Assembly: GCA_030605745.1 (NCBI GenBank)
Contig: JAUWHT010000105.1
Location: forward strand, 1 to 5,843
DNA: 5,843 bases
From: Pirellulales bacterium
GTDB taxonomy: Bacteria > Planctomycetota > Planctomycetia > Pirellulales > Thermoguttaceae
Direction: 5' to 3'
Part shown: positions 4,749-5,843 of the stretch, in pieces
Layout of the letters: each line of letters begins with the position of its first letter
Numbering within the stretch: position 1 is the stretch's first letter
Notes under the pieces: generated by a model
What the model was told of the DNA's origin: nothing
Databases searched by the model: none
The model's input: the letters and a program-made list of their open reading frames with translations, nothing else
Program-made: the position numbers and the translations under genes

Positions 4749-5843
4749 TCAGAAGTATTCGATTTCGACTTGCTTGCCTTTGCGGCGTAATTCTTCGCCC
4801 AGGGCTTGGACGACCTGCGTTTTGAGGCCGAGGGTCTTGGGTAGATTCGGGTTCTGATGCGCGGGGTTGATGGCCCTGCCCACCAGCACCTTTACCTCAT
4901 CGGCTTCCCTCAACAGCACTACGAGGCGACTTGCCCCGTCAACTTTCAGTTTCAATTCGTCACTCGGCTGGTCCGCGCGGATTATCTCCAGGGCCTTGGT
5001 AATCGTTAGCGTTCCTTCGGTCACCAGGTCCAGTCCGTCGATTCTTCCGGTAGCCGGCACGGTATCTGTACCGGTCTCCAGGTCCACGGTGATTGCCCGG
5101 CCCAACTGTCGTGCGACGATGTTTGCGGTGGTACCGCCGCAGACCGTGTGTTTGCCGGGCGAGGCGATCAGCGCCTGGACAATTCGCTGGTCGTCGTGTT
5201 TCTCGATGGGTGGGCCGGTGAGGACTGTGAGAAATCGTTTTCTGCGGGCTTTGACCACGGCGATACTGACGTCGTCGCCGGGTGGGCCTTGGTAGAGTTC
5301 CTCGACCACCAGGGCCAGCTTGCCGGCCAACTCCTCTGCCGAGAGGGCCTCGTGTACGTGGCCCTCCAGATAGCCGGCCACCTGCTCCCAGCCCCAGCCC
5401 AAAGGGTACGCGCCGCCGATCCCCGCGTTCAGCACGCCGTCGGAGACCAGCACCAGCCAGTCGCCGGGGCGGACTGCGCAGGAATAATCGTAGATCCGCT
5501 TGCCGCCCACCTCGCGCTCCTCGTACGGCAGGCGTTGGATCTTGTTGCGGCGGATCAGCAACGGGGCGGGACTGTCGAACGCCACCAGCTTCGCGTACCC
5601 TTCGGTGAACAGTTGCGCCATGCTGAAGGTGCTGTAAGCGATCTTCCGCACACGGCAGATGGGCAGGGTCTCGGATATCGTGTACACCACTTCGCCCAGC
5701 GGCAGCCCTTCGTCGAGCATCCGCGTGGCGATCCGCGTGGTCAAGGTCGAAAGGATACTGGCCTTCACGCCGCTGCCCAGCCCGTCCGAGAAGACGAGCG
5801 TCGCCAACTCCGGCCTCACTGAGAACGCCACGCTGTCGCCGCA
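4749..5843 (-). CDS. SpoIIE-family PP2C protein phosphatase with extra C-terminal domain, N-terminus cut by window edge
   Basis: This is predicted to be a metal-dependent Ser/Thr phosphatase of the SpoIIE/PP2C type. Such proteins usually dephosphorylate anti-sigma-factor antagonists or similar regulators. In the 364 visible residues, the metal-binding motifs are FSDGLGSG (18-25), WLVLVSDGV (129-137) and GPPGDDVSI (186-194), with Asp20, Asp135, Asp190 and Asp191 in place. A further 160-residue C-terminal domain follows, with CGGTTANIVARQLG (235-248). I recognise this arrangement from phosphatases encoded beside [FeFe]-hydrogenase and NuoEF-like modules. The frame is open to the window edge and begins CGDS, which matches the N-terminal CGD motif of this family. 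A GTG at 5831 is therefore unlikely to be the start, and roughly 15-30 residues are probably missing. There are no membrane segments in the visible part. The nuoE-like gene follows after 133 nt. The actual target is unknown. Confidence 0.85.
   Translation of the reverse strand, partial: CGDSVAFSVRPELATLVFSDGLGSGVKASILSTLTTRIATRMLDEGLPLGEVVYTISETLPICRVRKIAYSTFSMAQLFTEGYAKLVAFDSPAPLLIRRNKIQRLPYEEREVGGKRIYDYSCAVRPGDWLVLVSDGVLNAGIGGAYPLGWGWEQVAGYLEGHVHEALSAEELAGKLALVVEELYQGPPGDDVSIAVVKARRKRFLTVLTGPPIEKHDDQRIVQALIASPGKHTVCGGTTANIVARQLGRAITVDLETGTDTVPATGRIDGLDLVTEGTLTITKALEIIRADQPSDELKLKVDGASRLVVLLREADEVKVLVGRAINPAHQNPNLPKTLGLKTQVVQALGEELRRKGKQVEIEYF

Overview
This window looks like part of a genome-encoded Wood-Ljungdahl (reductive acetyl-CoA) region from a GC-rich anaerobic bacterium. 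All five genes lie on the minus strand and read right to left. The acetyl-CoA synthase has the N-terminal CODH-contacting domain typical of the bacterial AcsB form, not the short archaeal CdhC form, so a bacterium is most likely. The gaps hold short GC-rich palindromes (including one of the TAGCGGCGGGGC type) and AT-rich AATTGAGAATTG-type spacers. I associate these with planctomycete and other environmental genomes, but the lineage is only a guess.

Layout in transcription order: (1) 5843-4749, the 3' part of a SpoIIE/PP2C-family protein phosphatase with an extra C-terminal domain, cut by the window edge; (2) a 133-nt spacer full of repeats and hairpins; (3) 4615-4136, a NuoE/HydC-like [2Fe-2S] thioredoxin-fold subunit; (4) a 35-nt palindromic spacer; (5) 4100-2235, a NuoF/HydB-like flavoprotein with an N-terminal [2Fe-2S] domain and C-terminal 2x[4Fe-4S] ferredoxin; (6) a 36-nt AT-rich repeat spacer; (7) 2198-1407, a HoxU/NuoG-N-terminus-like multi-cluster Fe-S protein; (8) a 138-nt spacer with a 72-nt double palindrome and a 16-nt tandem repeat; (9) 1268-1, the first 422 residues of acetyl-CoA synthase AcsB, cut by the window edge before the A-cluster cysteines.

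Genes 3, 5 and 7 together form a complete NAD(H)-oxidising diaphorase and electron-wiring module of the kind found in electron-bifurcating [FeFe]-hydrogenases and NAD-linked formate dehydrogenases. No catalytic H-cluster or molybdopterin subunit is present in the window. The next gene is acsB, so the module plausibly exchanges electrons between NAD(H) and ferredoxin in support of CODH/ACS, or works with a catalytic subunit encoded elsewhere. The phosphatase belongs to a type that recurs beside such hydrogenase modules and is probably regulatory.

The most unusual non-coding feature is that every intergenic gap is occupied by short repeats or palindromes. Each repeat starts at, or within 3 nt of, the preceding stop codon, and in two cases the stop codon lies inside the repeat. 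No tRNA, rRNA, CRISPR array, insertion sequence, clear promoter or canonical intrinsic terminator was seen. No stretch over 300 bases lacks a gene.
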